Below, piece by piece: positions 57,336 through 64,000 of a DNA stretch of 64,000 bases. Made by a program: the position numbers and the translations under genes. How positions within the stretch are numbered: the first letter of the stretch is position 1; the number at the start of each line of letters is the position of its first letter. The notes under the pieces were generated by a model, which saw nothing but the letters and a program-made list of their open reading frames with translations, was not told the DNA's origin and did no database searches. The stretch is from Shimia gijangensis (GTDB lineage Bacteria; Pseudomonadota; Alphaproteobacteria; Rhodobacterales; Rhodobacteraceae), in the NCBI RefSeq assembly GCF_900142085.1, contig NZ_FQZQ01000003.1, forward strand, positions 221,829-285,828, read 5' to 3'.

Positions 57336-57941
57336 ATGTCAGACAGAACCGGAATCTTTGCGGGTGATGACCCATTCAAAATTGCACAAAACTGGTTGAC
57401 CGAAGCTGAGGCAAGCGAAGTCAATGATCCCAATGCGATTGCCTTGTCGACCGTCGATGCAGACGGTCTGCCAAATGCGCGGATGGTTTTACTGAAGGAA
57501 ATAGCGCCAGATGCTTTCGTGTTTTACACCAATTACGGCAGCGCCAAGGCTCAGGAAGTCGAGCAAGCTGGCAAGGCAGCCTTTGTGATGCATTGGAAGT
57601 CTTTGCGACGTCAACTGCGGGTGCGTGGGGTTGTGACCCGAGAAGATGGCCTAAAAGCCGACCAGTATTACGCGTCCCGTTCTCTCAAAAGTCGTCTGGG
57701 GGCGTGGGCGTCACATCAGTCACGACCTTTGTCATCACGCACTCATTTAATGGCTGAAGTGGCCAAAGTAACCGCCCAGCACGGGCCTAACCCCAAACGC
57801 CCGCCTTTTTGGGGCGGATTCAGAATAGAGCCCTTGGAAATTGAGTTTTGGGCCGATGGGGCTTTCCGTCTGCATGATCGGTTTGTGTGGCGTCGGAAGT
57901 CTTTGAGTGAGGGCTGGGCCATACAGAGGCTAAACCCGTGA
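57336..57941 (+). CDS. pdxH: pyridoxamine 5'-phosphate oxidase
   Basis: 201 aa from ATG 57336 (GGGGAGAG upstream). [20 protein letters not shown] near residue 41 (FMN binding), [19 protein letters not shown] near residue 65, and the C-terminal [20 protein letters not shown] with LHDRFVWRR match PdxH. It oxidises pyridoxamine or pyridoxine phosphate to pyridoxal phosphate. The ORF begins much further upstream but overlaps fabI on the other strand. Confidence 0.95.
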   Translation: MSDRTGIFAGDDPFKIAQNWLTEAEASEVNDPNAIALSTVDADGLPNARMVLLKEIAPDAFVFYTNYGSAKAQEVEQAGKAAFVMHWKSLRRQLRVRGVVTREDGLKADQYYASRSLKSRLGAWASHQSRPLSSRTHLMAEVAKVTAQHGPNPKRPPFWGGFRIEPLEIEFWADGAFRLHDRFVWRRKSLSEGWAIQRLNP

Positions 57942-57960
57942 TATTCGCGCAACGTAAAAT

Positions 57961-57995
57961 GCAAGTAATTGAAAACATGATGGAGTTTTACTTGC
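57961..57995. repeat. hairpin between pdxH and the cold-shock gene
   Basis: GCAAGTAA / TTACTTGC, extended by AAAAC / GTTTT with a small bulge, followed by TGTCTTCATCATTTT. It could end pdxH transcription or lie in the leader of the cold-shock gene. Confidence 0.5.
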
Positions 57996-58059
57996 TGTCT
58001 TCATCATTTTAACGCACACTCTGCTGATCATGGGGATGATATTACGTAAGGTTAAGACG

Positions 58060-58593
58060 TTGAGTGATAACGAAAAAGACACGACTCGAATCGTCGGGCA
58101 AGTGAAATGGTTCGACCCAGTTAAGGGATTTGGCTTTGTTGTTTCCGAGAGCGGCGGGCCAGATATTTTGCTGCACGCAAATGTTTTGCGCAACTTTGGG
58201 CAAAGCTCTGTTGCGGATTCCGCACGAATTGAGATCGATATTCAGGAAACTTCCCGAGGTGTCCAGGCCATTGAGGTGCATAGAATCGATGCGCCGGAAT
58301 CTGCTTCCGCCGCCGTATTGGCTGACTTTGCGGGGCTGGACGAAGAAGAAATACGCAATGCGCCACTTGAGCCTGCTCGGATCAAATGGTTCGACAAAGG
58401 CAAAGGATTCGGCTTTGCCAATATATTTGGCCGCGACGAGGATATTTTTGTTCATATAGAAGTCCTGCGACGCTCAGGCCTGTCTGACCTGCAACCCGGA
58501 GAAGCCTTGGCGTTGCGTGTGATCGACGGTAAACGTGGATGTATGGCCACTGAAGTTATGGCTTGGGAAAACGCGTCAACGAAAGACGAGTGA
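58060..58593 (+). CDS. two-domain cold-shock protein
   Basis: 177 aa if translation starts at the TTG at 58060 (AAGG 8 bases upstream; an in-frame ATG at 58030 has no site). Residues ~12-70 form the first cold-shock domain (GQVKWFDPVKGFGFVVSESG with the RNP1 KGFGFV). Residues ~107-170 form the second (RIKWFDKGKGFGFANIFGRD). Two-domain CspA-like proteins bind single-stranded nucleic acid and act as RNA chaperones. The stop overlaps the DUF192 start by one base. Confidence 0.9.
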   Translation: MSDNEKDTTRIVGQVKWFDPVKGFGFVVSESGGPDILLHANVLRNFGQSSVADSARIEIDIQETSRGVQAIEVHRIDAPESASAAVLADFAGLDEEEIRNAPLEPARIKWFDKGKGFGFANIFGRDEDIFVHIEVLRRSGLSDLQPGEALALRVIDGKRGCMATEVMAWENASTKDE

Positions 58594-59078
58594 TGGTCCG
58601 AACAGTGTTTGCCGGATTGCTGGTGACAATTCTTAGCCCAGTGACGGTTCTGGCCGAGGTCGCGTGTCGTGAAGATTCCATTATGGTGCGCGGTGACTGG
58701 GGCATGGCCAAGTTTCGTGTTGGGGTGGCCGACACACCTGAGGAACGCGCCCAAGGATTGATGAATCGCGAATCTCTTTCTGCCGGGGCAGGCATGCTGT
58801 TTGTTTTTGAGAAAACAGAACCAGTGTCCTTTTGGATGGAAAACACACTGATTCCTCTGGACATGATCTTTATTTCGGAAAATGGCGTGGTCGCGCATGT
58901 GCATCACAACGCAAAACCACTGGACCGCACACCAGTGTCCAGCAAGCACCCGGTGCGATATGTCCTTGAAATAAAGGGGGGGCTGGCCCAAGCGATGCGT
59001 ATCGGCGAAGGCAGCCAGCTGCGTCATCCATCATTTTTGCAGATAGATGCGATTTGGCCTTGTGAGGGCGGAGCGTAG
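58593..59078 (+). CDS. exported DUF192 protein
   Basis: 161 aa. Residues 1-21 are a signal peptide (VRTVFAGLLVTILSPVTVLA before Glu). FRVGVADTPEERAQGLMNRE near residue 41 and GMLFVFEKTEPVSFWMENTL near residue 67 are the DUF192 core, a small beta domain with no established biochemical role. TGATG overlap with the cold-shock gene points to one transcript ending at the tRNA. Confidence 0.88.
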   Translation: MVRTVFAGLLVTILSPVTVLAEVACREDSIMVRGDWGMAKFRVGVADTPEERAQGLMNRESLSAGAGMLFVFEKTEPVSFWMENTLIPLDMIFISENGVVAHVHHNAKPLDRTPVSSKHPVRYVLEIKGGLAQAMRIGEGSQLRHPSFLQIDAIWPCEGGA

Positions 59079-59099
59079 GAGCTAAACCCTGCCTCGGTC

Positions 59100-59176
59100 C
59101 GGGGCGTAGCGCAGCCTGGTAGCGCACCTGTTTTGGGTACAGGGGGTCGTAAGTTCGAATCTTACCGTCCCGACCA
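59100..59176 (+). tRNA. tRNA-Pro (anticodon UGG)
   Basis: 77 bases including an encoded CCA. Acceptor stem CGGGGCG / CGTCCCG (one G-T wobble), D-arm GCGCAGCCTGGTAGCGC, anticodon stem CCTGT / ACAGG around TTTGGGT with TGG at 59134-59136, T-arm GTAAG TTCGAAT CTTAC. It reads CCA and probably other proline codons. It lies 21 bases after the DUF192 stop. Confidence 0.96.
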
Positions 59177-59192
59177 TATTCTCCCACATGAG

Positions 59193-59228
59193 ACAGCCAG
59201 ACCTGCTTTGCAGGTTTTCGGGCTGTTT
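59193..59228 (+). terminator. nested hairpin terminator after tRNA-Pro
   Basis: ACAGCC / GGCTGT outer stem enclosing ACCTGC / GCAGGT with TTT loop, ending in TTTCC, 17 bases after the tRNA. Confidence 0.75.
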
Positions 59229-59345
59229 CCTGTTGGTGAGGTCGACCTACCCAAGGTCCGGAAACATACCCAACCAAGAGAATCATTCGCCCGGTTTACG
59301 GGGAAAATTTAGAGTGTGTCATCAATATGACATATCTTGTGGTTG

Positions 59346-59360
59346 TTAACGTTTCTTAAC
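59346..59360. repeat. TTAAC direct repeat upstream of nrdJ
   Basis: TTAAC GTTTC TTAAC, start-to-start 10 bases, the same geometry as at 34883-34897. Confidence 0.4.
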
Positions 59361-59367
59361 TACATGT

Positions 59368-59376
59368 TGTGGATAA
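59368..59376 (-). promoter_or_regulatory. DnaA box upstream of nrdJ
   Basis: TGTGGATAA on the plus strand, that is TTATCCACA on the minus strand, the full consensus. It lies 450 bases before nrdJ. DnaA control of ribonucleotide reductase genes is known in other bacteria. Confidence 0.55.
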
Positions 59377-59592
59377 CTAGGGTATCCATGGACACCTAAG
59401 GACGGTCAGTTCGGGATTTCCCTTGTTTCATAAGTGTTTCGGGGAACTGGTTGATGCAGGGCGGGAATTGGTGGGACATATGTGAACTGTCGGGAATCGC
59501 AATCACTGGGCGAACCGATCGATATCTTTGCTTTGGTCAACCGGAAAAAACGCAGAAAACAGTAAATAAAACGTTTGACGGTTTGGGGGCAA

Positions 59593-59640
59593 ATACGCCA
59601 GATTGTGTGGGTAGATCGGGGCGGCCACTATATGTTGTGG
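59593..59640. promoter_or_regulatory. nrdJ: tandem NrdR-like boxes in the nrdJ promoter region
   Basis: Box B (59625-59640) reads CCACTATATGTTGTGG, a strong match to the NrdR consensus (ACACWATATATWGTGT). Box A (59593-59608) reads ATACGCCAGATTGTGT, a weaker match with an intact right half. They start exactly 32 bases apart, three helical turns, as NrdR pairs do. A TTGACG at 59574-59579 could be the -35 element, putting box A over the -10. Confidence 0.7.
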
Positions 59641-59768
59641 TAATGCGGATCAGGCTGGGACAGTAACCATACAAACATCCAGGCTTCGGCCTTTGGGTAC
59701 ATTCGGCAAATGCACTTTGCCGGAACGGTTCGTTTTGCGCCTCCTTCCCCGACGCGACAGTTAGGTGC

Positions 59769-59783
59769 CGCAATATTGTTGCG
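59769..59783. repeat. 15-base hairpin sequence upstream of nrdJ, identical to one before coaD
   Basis: CGCAATATTGTTGCG with an extra flanking C-G pair, 34 bases before the nrdJ ATG. The other copy is at 8993-9007, where the flanking pair is A-T. Confidence 0.6.
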
Positions 59784-59817
59784 GTGGACAAAAACAGGCA
59801 GGAACTGAGGCTCTGAA

Positions 59818-62800
59818 ATGAGAATTGAACGAAAATTTACCAAATCCGGGCAGGACGCGTACGCAGAGCTGAACTTTGTGACCACCGAATCCGAAATTCG
59901 CAATCCGGACGGCACCATCGTATTCAGTCTTGAGAATGTCGAAGTGCCGTCCAGCTGGAGCCAGGTTGCCAGCGACGTGATCGCACAGAAGTATTTTCGC
60001 AAAGCTGGTGTTCCGTCAAAGCTGAAGCGCGTGAAGGAGAAAGGTGTTCCTGAATTCCTGTGGCGCTCGGTCCCGGCAGAGGGTGCCGAGATTGGCGGCG
60101 AAACATCGTCAAAGCAAGTGTTCGACCGTCTAGCAGGTGCGTGGACTTATTGGGGCTGGAAGGGCGGGTACTTCTCGTCCGAAGCAGATGCCCAAGCCTA
60201 TTTTGACGAAATGCGCTTTATGTTGGCCTCGCAACGCGCGGCACCAAATAGCCCGCAGTGGTTCAACACCGGCCTGCACTGGGCTTATGGCATCGATGGC
60301 CCCGCGCAAGGGCACTATTATGTCGACCATAAATCCAAAAAGTTGACCAAATCAAAATCCAGCTACGAACACCCGCAACCGCACGCCTGCTTTATCCAGT
60401 CGGTCAGCGATGACCTTGTGGGCGAGGGCGGCATCATGGACCTATGGGTCCGCGAAGCACGTCTGTTTAAATATGGCTCGGGCACCGGCACCAACTTTTC
60501 GTCTTTGCGTGCAGATGGCGAGTCGCTCTCGGGCGGTGGCAAGTCTTCGGGCCTGATGGGCTTCCTGAAAATTGGCGACCGCGCCGCTGGTGCGATCAAG
60601 TCGGGTGGCACAACCCGTCGTGCGGCCAAAATGGTGATTGTTGATGCTGATCACCCGGATGTCGAAGAGTACATCAACTGGAAGGTCAAAGAGGAACAAA
60701 AGGTTGCCTCCATCGTGGCTGGCTCCAAGATGCACGAGCAAAAGCTGAACGGCATCTTTGCTGCAATCAAAGCTTGGGACGGTGCTGAAGCAGATGCTTA
60801 TGACCCCAAGGTCAATGAGACTCTGAAATCAGCGATCCGCGATGCCAAGAGCGTCATGATCCCTGAGACTTACATAAAACGTGTGCTGGATTATGCCAAA
60901 CAGGGTTATGCCAGCATTGAGTTCCCGACCTATGACACTGATTGGGATTCCGAGGCCTATGCCTCTGTTTCAGGACAGAACTCGAACAACTCAATCCGCG
61001 TAACGGACGCTTTCCTGAAAGCCGTCAAGGACGACGCCGATTGGGAACTGATCCGCCGCACCGATGGCTCGGTAGCTAAAACCATCAAAGCACGTGATCT
61101 TTGGGAAAACGTTGGCCACGCCGCTTGGGCCTGCGCCGATCCCGGCATTCAGTACCACGACACTGTGAATGCGTGGCACACGTGTCCCGAAGATGGTGAG
61201 ATCCGCGGATCGAACCCATGCTCCGAATACATGTTCCTAGACGACACGGCCTGTAATCTCGCGTCTATGAACCTGCTGACCTTCCTTAAGGACGGTGTGT
61301 TCCAAGCCGAAGACTACATCCATGCCACCCGTCTGTGGACCGTGACGCTGGAAATCTCGGTGATGATGGCGCAATTCCCATCCAAAGAGATTGCGCAACT
61401 GTCGTATGACTTCCGCACATTGGGTCTGGGCTATGCTAACATCGGCGGCCTGCTGATGAACATGGGCTTTAGCTACGACTCGGACGAGGGGCGGGCGCTG
61501 ACTGGTGCACTGACTGCGATCATGACCGGCGTATCCTATGCCACATCGGCTGAAATAGCAGGTGAGTTGGGTGCATTTGACGGATACGAGCGCAACAGCG
61601 AGCATATGCTACGTGTGATCCGTAACCACCGCCGTGCATCTTACGGCGAAAGCGAAGGTTACGAAGGTCTGGCGATTAAGCCGGTTGAATTGGACATGGA
61701 CAACTGTCCAGACCAGAAACTGGTTGCTCTGGCGCAATCCGCTTGGGACGAAGCGCTGAAACTTGGCCAAAAGAACGGCTATCGCAACGCACAGGTCTCG
61801 GTGATTGCCCCAACCGGCACCATCGGTCTGGTGATGGACTGCGACACCACCGGTATTGAGCCTGACTTTGCGCTGGTAAAATTCAAAAAGCTGGCAGGCG
61901 GAGGATACTTTAAGATCATCAACCGCTCGGTGCCGGCTGCTCTGGAAAAACTGGGCTATGGCTCGGCGCAGATTGAAGAGATCGTTTCTTACGCAGTTGG
62001 CCACGGTTCACTGGGCAATGCGCCCGGCATCAACCATACCTCGCTGGTCGGTCACGGCTTTGGTCAAAACGAATTGGACAAAATCGAAGCCTCGCTGGCC
62101 TCGGCCTTTGACATCCGTTTCGTGTTCAACCAATGGACTTTGGGTGAAGCGTTCTGCACCAATGTACTGGGCATCCCTGCGGCCAAGCTGAACGATCCGT
62201 CGTTTGATCTGCTGTCGCACCTTGGCTTTACCCGTAAGGACATTGAGGCTGCCAACGACCATGTGTGCGGTACGATGACCCTTGAAGGTGCGCCGTTCCT
62301 CAAAGAAGAGCACTATGAGATATTTGATTGCGCCAACCCTTGTGGCAAAAAAGGTAAGCGTTACCTGAATGTCGACAGCCATATCACCATGATGGCCGCA
62401 GCGCAGTCGTTCATCTCTGGTGCGATCTCAAAGACCATCAACATGCCAAACGATGCCACTATCGAAGACTGTCAGAAAGCCTATGAGCTCAGCTGGTCTT
62501 TGGGCATCAAAGCCAACGCGCTGTACCGCGATGGATCAAAACTTTCACAGCCTCTGGCAGCTGCCCTGGTCGAAGATGACGAGGATGCCGCAGAAGTTCT
62601 GGAAAGCGGAAACGCCCACGAAAAGGCGACCGTTCTGGCGGAAAAGATCATTGAAAAAGTGATTGTCAAAGAGATTGTTAAATCTCACCGTGAAAAAATG
62701 CCGGAACGCCGCAAGGGCTATACTCAAAAAGCCGTTGTTGGGGGCCACAAAGTCTACTTGCGCACCGGTGAGTACGAAGACGGCAACCTTGGTGAGATTT

Positions 62801-63483
62801 TCATCGACATGCACAAAGAGGGTGCTGGCTTCCGGGCGATGATGAACAACTTTGCGATCGCGGTATCTGTGGGCCTGCAATATGGCGTGCCGCTGGAAGA
62901 GTTCGTCGATGCGTTTACCTTCACCAAGTTTGAGCCTGCGGGCATGGTGCAGGGCAACGATTCGATTAAGAACGCGACTTCAATCCTTGATTACATCTTC
63001 CGCGAACTGGCTGTGTCTTACCTTGATCGCACCGATTTGGCCCACATCAAACCCGAAGGCACATCGTTTGATGACTTGGGGCGTGGCGAAGAAGAAGGGG
63101 TCAGCAACATTCAGGAAATGAGTGAAACAGCGGCCTCTAAGTCATTGGAAGTGTTGAAACAAATCTCTTCGACCGGGTATTTGCGAAAACGTCTTCCACA
63201 AGAATTGGTGGTTCTGAATGGTGGTGCAGCTTTGAACACCACGACGAACCCAGTGGCGACGCTTCAAACGTTGGTGCCCGAAACGACGACGGGAAGTGTT
63301 GCGGCGGTCTCGACGACGACCACGGCGATTTCAAGCGGTTCCGTCAGCATGGATGTACGCACCAAAGCCAAAATGCAGGGCTATGAGGGCGATCCTTGTG
63401 GGGACTGTGGAAACTACACGCTGGTGCGCAATGGCACCTGCATGAAATGCAACACTTGCGGTTCCACGTCAGGCTGCTCTTAG
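59818..63483 (+). CDS. nrdJ: vitamin B12-dependent ribonucleotide reductase (class II)
   Basis: 1221 aa, the long form. [20 protein letters not shown] near residue 140, [20 protein letters not shown] near residue 190, [20 protein letters not shown] near residue 219, and [20 protein letters not shown] near residue 466 with catalytic Cys residues. [20 protein letters not shown] near residue 660 is also conserved. The C-terminal part includes [20 protein letters not shown] (TSCPD-like domain) and a Cys-rich tail ([20 protein letters not shown]) that shuttles reducing power. It makes dNTPs with adenosylcobalamin, with or without oxygen. Promoter signals point to NrdR control. Confidence 0.97.
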   Translation: MRIERKFTKSGQDAYAELNFVTTESEIRNPDGTIVFSLENVEVPSSWSQVASDVIAQKYFRKAGVPSKLKRVKEKGVPEFLWRSVPAEGAEIGGETSSKQVFDRLAGAWTYWGWKGGYFSSEADAQAYFDEMRFMLASQRAAPNSPQWFNTGLHWAYGIDGPAQGHYYVDHKSKKLTKSKSSYEHPQPHACFIQSVSDDLVGEGGIMDLWVREARLFKYGSGTGTNFSSLRADGESLSGGGKSSGLMGFLKIGDRAAGAIKSGGTTRRAAKMVIVDADHPDVEEYINWKVKEEQKVASIVAGSKMHEQKLNGIFAAIKAWDGAEADAYDPKVNETLKSAIRDAKSVMIPETYIKRVLDYAKQGYASIEFPTYDTDWDSEAYASVSGQNSNNSIRVTDAFLKAVKDDADWELIRRTDGSVAKTIKARDLWENVGHAAWACADPGIQYHDTVNAWHTCPEDGEIRGSNPCSEYMFLDDTACNLASMNLLTFLKDGVFQAEDYIHATRLWTVTLEISVMMAQFPSKEIAQLSYDFRTLGLGYANIGGLLMNMGFSYDSDEGRALTGALTAIMTGVSYATSAEIAGELGAFDGYERNSEHMLRVIRNHRRASYGESEGYEGLAIKPVELDMDNCPDQKLVALAQSAWDEALKLGQKNGYRNAQVSVIAPTGTIGLVMDCDTTGIEPDFALVKFKKLAGGGYFKIINRSVPAALEKLGYGSAQIEEIVSYAVGHGSLGNAPGINHTSLVGHGFGQNELDKIEASLASAFDIRFVFNQWTLGEAFCTNVLGIPAAKLNDPSFDLLSHLGFTRKDIEAANDHVCGTMTLEGAPFLKEEHYEIFDCANPCGKKGKRYLNVDSHITMMAAAQSFISGAISKTINMPNDATIEDCQKAYELSWSLGIKANALYRDGSKLSQPLAAALVEDDEDAAEVLESGNAHEKATVLAEKIIEKVIVKEIVKSHREKMPERRKGYTQKAVVGGHKVYLRTGEYEDGNLGEIFIDMHKEGAGFRAMMNNFAIAVSVGLQYGVPLEEFVDAFTFTKFEPAGMVQGNDSIKNATSILDYIFRELAVSYLDRTDLAHIKPEGTSFDDLGRGEEEGVSNIQEMSETAASKSLEVLKQISSTGYLRKRLPQELVVLNGGAALNTTTNPVATLQTLVPETTTGSVAAVSTTTTAISSGSVSMDVRTKAKMQGYEGDPCGDCGNYTLVRNGTCMKCNTCGSTSGCS

Positions 63484-63539
63484 TATGACGACAGAGGGTC
63501 AATAACTGATAAGACACTCATAGTTTGTCCAAAAACTTC

Positions 63540-63566
63540 GCGAACCCCTGTTTTACTGGGGTTCGC
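63540..63566 (+). terminator. hairpin after nrdJ
   Basis: GCGAACCCC / GGGGTTCGC, 9-bp stem with 9-base loop, 57 bases after the stop. The T-run is absent, though AAAGCGGCTTTT follows. Confidence 0.55.
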
Positions 63567-63969
63567 AAAGCGGCTTTTGGGGTTGAAACTCTTGCAGAGT
63601 TGAAGTGTGCCGCGAATCCAAGACACTTGACGAATTGCCGTCTGAGATCAATCAATGACGCTATGGATTCGAACAAGCTCACATCGCCCATAGGCTAAAC
63701 GCTCACCTGCTGATCTCCTATCAGCTGGCTGGTTACCTTTTCAAAACCAGCTCTTGACTTCGAACCATACCAAGACAAAGCGTCAATCTCATGCACTTCC
63801 TGCTCACATCATCCTGCCTGCGAATATCGGATTCTATCCGATAACCCGATTTTCGGGAGGCAGCATGGGTATGCGGGCGGGGCTTATATCCCTGTAGCTC
63901 CAGATTTGGACCTGTCGCGGTTTGATGCCGCTCCTTTGATAGCATTTACTGCAACAAAGGAGACTGACT
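63567..63969. other. intergenic region before the transposase
   Basis: About 400 bases without a supported gene. It contains two back-to-back hairpins (ATCGGAT TCT ATCCGAT at 63826-63842 and CCCGA TTT TCGGG at 63845-63857) and a possible IS left end from about 63893 (TGTAGCTCCAGATTTGG). A 70-codon minus-strand ORF (63733-63945) was rejected. Confidence 0.5.
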
Positions 63970-64000
63970 ATGGGACTGAAACGGACGGACGAATTCCGCC
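63970..64000 (+). mobile_element. IS3-family transposase OrfA, 5' fragment (runs off the right edge)
   Basis: The first ten codons read MGLKRTDEFR, the usual start of IS3-type OrfA proteins in Rhodobacterales, preceded by AAAGGAG 9 bases before ATG. The rest, including the helix-turn-helix and the OrfB integrase, lies outside the window, so completeness of the element cannot be judged. Confidence 0.65.

Larger units (their letters stand above)
59229..59817 (+). other. nrdJ: intergenic region before nrdJ
   Basis: About 590 bases without a convincing gene. It holds the TTAAC repeat, the DnaA box, the palindrome TGTCATCAATATGACA (59318-59333), the NrdR-like pair, a leader hairpin TTCGGCAAA / TTTGCCGGAA near 59702-59725 and the shared 15-base hairpin at 59769. 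A 71-codon ORF at 59451-59666 was rejected. No B12 box was seen, so a cobalamin riboswitch is not supported. Confidence 0.65.

Noticed and set aside
59340..59400. Replication origin near the DnaA box
   Set aside because: Only one consensus box was found, with no cluster, no AT-rich unwinding region and no dnaA or hemE-type neighbours.
59451..59666. 71-codon ORF upstream of nrdJ
   Set aside because: It overlaps the NrdR-like boxes and likely promoter, has no recognisable motif, and seems a chance ORF despite a fair ribosome-binding site.
59229..59817. Cobalamin riboswitch before the B12-dependent nrdJ
   Set aside because: The B12 box and the conserved core of the AdoCbl riboswitch were not found; regulation looks protein-based.
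63733..63945. 70-codon minus-strand ORF near the right edge
   Set aside because: No motif or good ribosome-binding site; it crosses the hairpin pair and possible IS end.
1..64000. CRISPR arrays, rRNA genes, toxin-antitoxin pairs or a complete prophage
   Set aside because: No spaced direct repeats, rRNA signatures, paired toxin genes or phage structural genes were seen; the lysis pair stands alone.

Overview
This window is an ordinary, densely coded stretch of an alphaproteobacterial chromosome. It is almost certainly from the order Rhodobacterales (Roseobacter/Rhodobacter group). The inference rests on gene content and order: gltA-gltX-comEC next to lexA-moeA-moaC-trpC, purL near bolA and a Grx4-type glutaredoxin, a class II (B12-dependent) ribonucleotide reductase, an alphaproteobacterial LexA promoter with GTTC-N7-GTTC boxes, and a gene-transfer-agent (GTA) type lysis cassette. 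No sequence search was run, so all names come from reading translated motifs.

Layout. 0-6.2 kb: valine catabolism (mmsB, 3-hydroxyisobutyryl-CoA hydrolase, acyl-CoA dehydrogenase, mmsA) with a YbdK-type ligase, a DsrE-like exported protein and a STAS-like protein between them; a LysR gene is divergent from mmsA. 7-11.5 kb: CBS protein, exported hydrolase, coaD, DUF808 membrane protein, FkbM methyltransferase. 11.5-19.3 kb: tkt, a coiled-coil protein with zapA, then Grx4/BolA iron-sulfur genes, a GNAT gene, an AllA-like gene and purL. 19.4-29.5 kb: outer-membrane barrel protein, large MscS channel, LsrB/VtlR-like LysR regulator divergent from a fused indolepyruvate ferredoxin oxidoreductase, acyltransferase, murI. 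29.6-34.9 kb: argC and cytochrome c maturation genes ccmE, ccmF and ccmH, with an endolysin-holin pair of GTA-release type inserted between ccmE and ccmF. 34.9-42.5 kb: enoyl-CoA hydratase, RTX-repeat protein, gltA, gltX, comEC, lexA. 42.5-54 kb: moeA-moaC-trpC-ung-trpD-trpG on the minus strand, a divergent polysaccharide deacetylase and an alpha/beta hydrolase, then ppiD-trpE-kinase. 54-59.2 kb: aminotransferase, gpt, a LysE-type exporter with an apparent 5' frameshift, fabI, pdxH, two-domain cold-shock protein, DUF192 protein and tRNA-Pro(UGG). 59.2-64 kb: nrdJ behind a 640-bp regulatory region, then the start of an IS3-type transposase at the right edge.

How it fits together. The most interesting part is the linkage, within about 11 kb, of three functions tied to gene exchange in relatives: the lysis cassette (31.2-32.4 kb), the DNA-uptake channel ComEC (39.7-41.7 kb) and LexA (41.7-42.4 kb). 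A CtrA-like half-site lies just upstream of the endolysin. A near-leaderless promoter in front of ccmF appears to keep the essential cytochrome gene independent of the lysis genes. Other regulatory signals readable directly are a LexA-autoregulated promoter, two NrdR-like boxes exactly 32 bp apart and a DnaA box upstream of nrdJ, an identical 15-base hairpin sequence at the same distance before coaD and nrdJ, and a direct repeat over the argC start. No CRISPR array, rRNA, complete prophage or biosynthetic cluster was seen.
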